From an uncultured Oscillospiraceae bacterium (GTDB lineage Bacteria; Bacillota; Clostridia; Oscillospirales; Ruminococcaceae): 15,611 nt of DNA. Each line of letters opens with the position of its first letter. The stretch's first letter is position 1. Shown here in pieces: positions 14,301 through 15,611 of the stretch. A program made the translations under genes and the position numbers. The stretch lies in NCBI GenBank assembly GCA_900553955.1, contig USFO01000031.1, forward strand, positions 1 to 15,611, written 5' to 3'. Under the pieces are notes generated by a model. The model did no database searches, was not told where the DNA came from, and saw nothing but the letters and a program-made list of their open reading frames with translations.

Positions 14301-15611
14301 CAAAATACGGCGGCGGAATTTATATTGAATTCGGCGAGATAGGAAGCTTTGAAAATAACATTGTATCCGGCAATAAAGCGGAAATTGACGGCGGCGGTAT
14401 TTATCTCAGAACCGATAATTTCAATCTTTCGACAGGTTCTAAGGTATATAACAACACCGCTTCCGGTAACGGCGGCGGAATTTATGCCTGCGCTTACAGC
14501 AACACAAGCAAGCTTGCAGTTTCGGAAAACGCCGATATCTATGAAAATAAGGCAAACGCAAGCGGCGGCGGTATTTATATCACCCTTGGGCGTTCGCTTG
14601 AAATCGGAGGAAGCAGCCAAATCAGGAATAACTCGGCAGGAGAAGCCGGCGGAATCGCCGTTATGGACGGAGCAAAGGTTACGATAAAAGACTCGGCTTC
14701 TATCCACAGTAACGGCGCAATAAGCGGAAGCGGTGCTTCTCAGATTCTGGTCAGCGGCAAGGACAGCCATGATGTTTACTCTTCCGTAACTATTAACGGA
14801 GGAACGATAGACGGCTCTGCGGTTCGTTACTCCTATTGCGGAATCGAACTGGAGGACAGTACAGCATTCACTATAAATGCCGGAACGATTGATGTTTACG
14901 GCATCCATAACGGCATAAACAACCAAGGTACCTTCACGGTGAACGGCGGCGTTGTGGAAGCTTTGGCAGCCTCGGGAGGAAGCTCCAACAGAGCCTATTA
15001 CATAAAACCCGAGGTAAGCGACACCATGCTTGCGCGTCATGGCGATTCTAAAGAGGGCGCAATGGACGTTGACCTTTCCAAGGTGGTCTGGAGGAGTAAG
15101 TATATCTACCTCGGAACCGGTTACAGAGCCGCAATAAAGTATTTTCCCTTAGGCGGAACGCTTCCCGAGGGAGCACCAGAAGCCCATGTTTTCGGAACGA
15201 AAACCGTTCTTCCCGTTCCCACAAGAGACGGCTATAACTTCGACGGCTGGTACGAGGATACCGAATTCACCAAAGGGCCGGTTGCCGAAATCGGAGCCGA
15301 TGTAACAGGAGACAGCAGTACCCGCTTCCTCTTCTATGCGAAGTGGACGGAAGTTTCCGAATGGAACGAGCCGAAATATTTTTGGAATAAAACCGCAACC
15401 GGTTACAACTGCAAAGCGACCCGCAGCCGCAAAACCGATGCGAGTACGGTGGAATTGGACATCGCCACCGTCACCTATGCGATAATCACCCCCGCAACCT
15501 GTGACGAAGAGGGTCTCGGCAGATATACGGCGGAGTTCAAGGCGGCTTGGGCGGAAACTCAGACCAAAGACGAGCCTATTCCGAAAACAGAACACGACTG
15601 GAACGCTCCCA
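11387..15611 (+). CDS. large secreted multi-domain surface protein (3' end cut by window)
   Basis: The frame is open for 1408 complete codons from ATG 11387 (GGAG 8 bases upstream) to the right edge; I checked the frame at several points. Residues 1-25 are a signal peptide ending NLMAA. About 55-662 are two tandem 304-residue units, each with a GWYKN motif (W126, W430) and an Ig-like tail. Near 664-680 is a Cys/His motif (HTHCICGG). About 690-1200 read as a Gly-rich parallel beta-helix with eleven NGGGIY-like repeats, like polymorphic-outer-membrane-protein or pectin-lyase folds. About 1235-1320 fit an InlB B repeat (GYNFDGWYED, FYAKW). From 1325 another module (EWNEPKYFW) begins. Such architectures mark adhesins or surface proteins of gut Clostridia. 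No enzyme motif or anchor is seen; an anchor may lie outside the window. Confidence 0.9.
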   Translation, partial: MKKFLSVLLAVMMVATVLPVNLMAAPLEFTEHSHSESYAETEERAAVKPRAGEWYDRIFIRMNSNGFQVQPSEFRGIVHIEHTMDTSTGGTSKKDEYAHNVGQQYQSGKEVIFTAIPDAGYRFDGWYKNDANGELIQTGETWRFISNEENAAYTHYAKFSKDESVTLHRISFIGDPAGLHVRNVSMTKTSGVTFPNSYDYLNFDVEPGWDMSFSVDIRSGYIKTDDFKVVCNGKELVARDGVYTLSNINEGMSIVVSGFAKVMGTTVSINKIAETMQDRDNVIISGMVKDERGKAVTTGTLELLIDDKPSQVQPTLQSDGSFRVELSGIIGGSHKATVKYSGDETHESSQAEAKFFVEGKEHYIHVSSNGYKLEENVFAGLVRMQYTVADENGQAQQIVEHGTDFGKLLPVGQGILLTAIPAAGYKFGGWYKNNENGDLLTAKEEWNINANSIYAAYTHYAKFVRDDSKTTYAVTFADGLARMRITDFNITKTSGTVLPDYLSAPNYTVEAGWSVSFGIEEAEGYIKTSDYKVLCNGVELTAVDGVYTISNINENKEIRVNGIADKTAPVVTINDIPSVMYGEKVVVSGTVIDVDGKPVAEGTVQVYVDDIAGWPAVSLAADGSFTCEISGVAAGEHIATATYFAEKTYVDASANKNFTVLAGHTHCICGGKSENHASHSAVTYTAWDGGEINYENGAAYLYIPADTTVTLKNDITIGKNRTLYLCLNDKTSTLASNGSAHFIINGAGARLVICSCGSEQGAFKGRTDGAGNGGCIEIREGNLDIYGGNIGYANCENGGVAYLKSKQSKMNIYGGSLCENTVKNGGAVYINSDNIRQDYIGTVMMYGGVIENNNAEENGGAVYVAGDEYEGTGFNLTDGIIRKNSATGNGGAIFLYIGRGLSVSGGTISENTAENGGGIYSAKKTTAGRPSMSKISGGVISKNHANELGGGIYFNGARINKLSGCEISENTAKYGGGIYIEFGEIGSFENNIVSGNKAEIDGGGIYLRTDNFNLSTGSKVYNNTASGNGGGIYACAYSNTSKLAVSENADIYENKANASGGGIYITLGRSLEIGGSSQIRNNSAGEAGGIAVMDGAKVTIKDSASIHSNGAISGSGASQILVSGKDSHDVYSSVTINGGTIDGSAVRYSYCGIELEDSTAFTINAGTIDVYGIHNGINNQGTFTVNGGVVEALAASGGSSNRAYYIKPEVSDTMLARHGDSKEGAMDVDLSKVVWRSKYIYLGTGYRAAIKYFPLGGTLPEGAPEAHVFGTKTVLPVPTRDGYNFDGWYEDTEFTKGPVAEIGADVTGDSSTRFLFYAKWTEVSEWNEPKYFWNKTATGYNCKATRSRKTDASTVELDIATVTYAIITPATCDEEGLGRYTAEFKAAWAETQTKDEPIPKTEHDWNAP
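11549..13372 (+). repeat. two tandem 304-residue repeat units in the secreted protein
   Basis: Unit 1 spans residues about 55-358 and unit 2 about 359-662. Matching landmarks are always exactly 304 residues apart: FIRMNSNG (59) with YIHVSSNG (363), GWYKN (125) with GWYKN (429), GYIKTDDFKVVCNG (220) with GYIKTSDYKVLCNG (524). Each unit ends in an Ig-like segment (GTLELLIDD and GTVQVYVDD). DNA identity is only moderate, so the duplication is not recent. Confidence 0.85.
13700..14661 (+). repeat. Gly-rich beta-helix coil repeats
   Basis: Eleven copies of an Asn-Gly-Gly-(Gly/Ala)-Ile-Tyr core recur about every 25-35 residues, most preceded by a SxNTA-type turn (ISENTAENGGGIY, ISENTAKYGGGIYI, VYNNTASGNGGGIYA). 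The DNA shows it too: GGCGGCGGAATTTA recurs at about 14132, 14231, 14308 and 14471. Each copy probably forms one coil of a right-handed beta-helix. Confidence 0.8.

Noticed and set aside
14270..15040. 256-codon open frame on the minus strand
   Set aside because: It is antisense to the beta-helix repeats; its open state follows from the Gly/Asn-rich codons on the other strand.

Overview
The window looks like chromosomal DNA from an anaerobic, spore-forming Clostridia-type Firmicute, perhaps of the Oscillospiraceae kind (inference). The reasons are strong GGAGG-type ribosome binding sites, a CIRCE heat-shock operator, a dipicolinate synthase pair (dpaA/dpaB), RecD2 without RecBC, an MreB-family actin, and a large secreted protein built from modules common in gut Clostridia. 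I see no tRNA, rRNA, CRISPR array, transposase or phage gene.

Positions 1-6745 are mostly minus strand. At the left edge is a gene cut by the window. Its N-terminus reads like a small heat-shock protein (Hsp20) and it sits behind a near-perfect CIRCE element, but from about residue 52 it reads like a biotin-carrier protein. Next come an MsbA-type ABC exporter, then an MreB-like gene and a TraX-like membrane protein that overlap by 8 bases behind a good promoter, then recD2. Upstream of recD2 lies a nested inverted-repeat element of about 280 bases.

Positions 6746-8888 contain a small membrane-anchored protein of unknown function (minus strand), then the divergent dpaA-dpaB pair, which makes the spore-core dipicolinic acid. 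A sequence fitting the sigma-K promoter consensus lies just upstream of dpaA. The 209 bases after dpaB hold two copies of a roughly 48-base element around a 12-bp palindrome. The second copy ends in a hairpin that buries the ribosome binding site of the next gene.

Positions 8889-11298 contain a secreted glucosaminidase-like protein (plus, TTG start), a converging S1-domain RNA-binding protein (minus) and a TetR-type regulator (plus). The 3' ends of the first two overlap by 83 bases, and the S1 gene's terminator lies inside the glucosaminidase coding region. A composite palindrome overlaps the TetR promoter.

Positions 11387-15611 are one open reading frame that runs off the right edge (1408 complete codons). 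It encodes a secreted multi-domain protein: signal peptide, two tandem 304-residue units, a Cys/His motif, a Gly-rich beta-helix with GGGIY repeats, an InlB-type B repeat and the start of another module. The minus-strand reading frames opposite it are shadows.

The most unusual items are the Hsp20/biotin-carrier chimera under CIRCE, the nested inverted-repeat element before recD2, the duplicated hairpin element after dpaB, and the terminator embedded in the glucosaminidase gene.
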